Assembly: GCA_031279895.1 (NCBI GenBank)
Contig: JAITHR010000144.1
Span: 1-12,694 of the forward strand
DNA from: Spirochaetaceae bacterium
Lineage (GTDB): Bacteria > Spirochaetota > Spirochaetia > Treponematales > Breznakiellaceae
Direction: 5' to 3'
Length of the DNA stretch: 12,694 bases
Positions 12,559 to 12,694 of this stretch are shown piece by piece. The notes below the pieces were generated by a model that was not told the origin of the DNA, made no database searches, and worked only from the letters and a program-made list of their open reading frames with translations. The first letter of the stretch is position 1, and the number at the start of each line of letters is the position of its first letter. Position numbers and translations under genes: made by a program.

Positions 12559-12694
12559 GAAAAGTGAGGAAAGTGAGGAACATGAGAGAAACAAGAAAAA
12601 CGGCATGGGTATCGCTCCTTATAAGCTGCGCCGTACTGTTCGGCTGTAACCGGAAAGAAGCGGAAAAAGCCGCGCCGGAGGCGCCGGTCTTCGC
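12555..12694 (+). CDS. Lipoprotein, probable periplasmic adaptor (membrane fusion) subunit, 5' part only
   Basis: Only the first 46 codons are present. They encode a basic n-region (MRKVRKVRNMRETRKT), a hydrophobic core (AWVSLLISCAVLFG) and a lipobox ending LFGC, with C31 as the likely lipidated cysteine. A charged, Ala/Pro linker (NRKEAEKAAPEAP) follows. In this position after tolC, the usual gene is an RND- or ABC-type membrane fusion protein tethered to the inner membrane; that identity is inferred from context because the conserved domains lie outside the window. The start may be ATG 12555 (4-bp overlap with tolC) or Met10 at 12582. Between them is a perfect 9-bp duplication, AAAGTGAGG (12561-12569 and 12570-12578), encoding repeated RKV-like residues. 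Confidence 0.75.
   Translation, partial: MRKVRKVRNMRETRKTAWVSLLISCAVLFGCNRKEAEKAAPEAPVF

Noticed and set aside
1..12694. tRNA or rRNA genes
   Set aside because: I found no cloverleaf with a TTCGA-type T-loop and no conserved rRNA segments in any gap.

Overview
The window looks like spirochaete chromosome, most likely a Treponema relative of the kind found in termite guts. It holds a spirochaete-style second FliG paralogue, a PreP-like M16C peptidase, an orphan DUF1667 protein and a TetR/TolC/lipoprotein-adaptor efflux locus. Base composition is GC-rich. The genus is inferred from gene content only; no rRNA or marker gene is present.

Layout. 1-736: no gene; a mosaic of short repeat modules around a 21-bp-periodic array. 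737-1557 (+): DUF1667 protein, then an unrecognised 152-aa protein, overlapping by 4 bp (GTGA). 1554-5860 (-): fliG-like gene then an M16C metallopeptidase, overlapping by 4 bp (ATGA). The peptidase converges on the 152-aa gene so tightly that both stop codons share one CTAG. 5861-7167: a 1.3-kb gene-free region with two inverted copies of a composite repeat flanking a second, longer 21-bp array (21 units). 7168-9382 (-): YciO/Sua5-type gene then a cardiolipin synthase, 13 nt apart. 9383-9777: two direct copies of a ~115-bp repeat, then a promoter and a perfect 17+17 bp operator. 9778-12694 (+): a double-length tandem TetR regulator, a TolC-family outer-membrane protein and the start of a lipoprotein periplasmic adaptor.

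How the genes work together. The right end is probably the start of a self-regulated efflux operon (tetR-tolC-adaptor, with a transporter expected beyond the window). The sua5-cls pair combines tRNA modification or RNA binding with phospholipid synthesis and is co-transcribed by layout only. The fliG-M16C pair is translationally coupled, but no shared function is evident.

The most unusual content is between the genes: 21-bp arrays with all six frames open, a family of short hairpins whose stems change on both sides while a 3-nt loop is kept, and a second conserved hairpin with a GAA or GAGA loop. Among proteins, the tandem TetR and the FliG lacking the usual EHPQ and MFVF motifs stand out.
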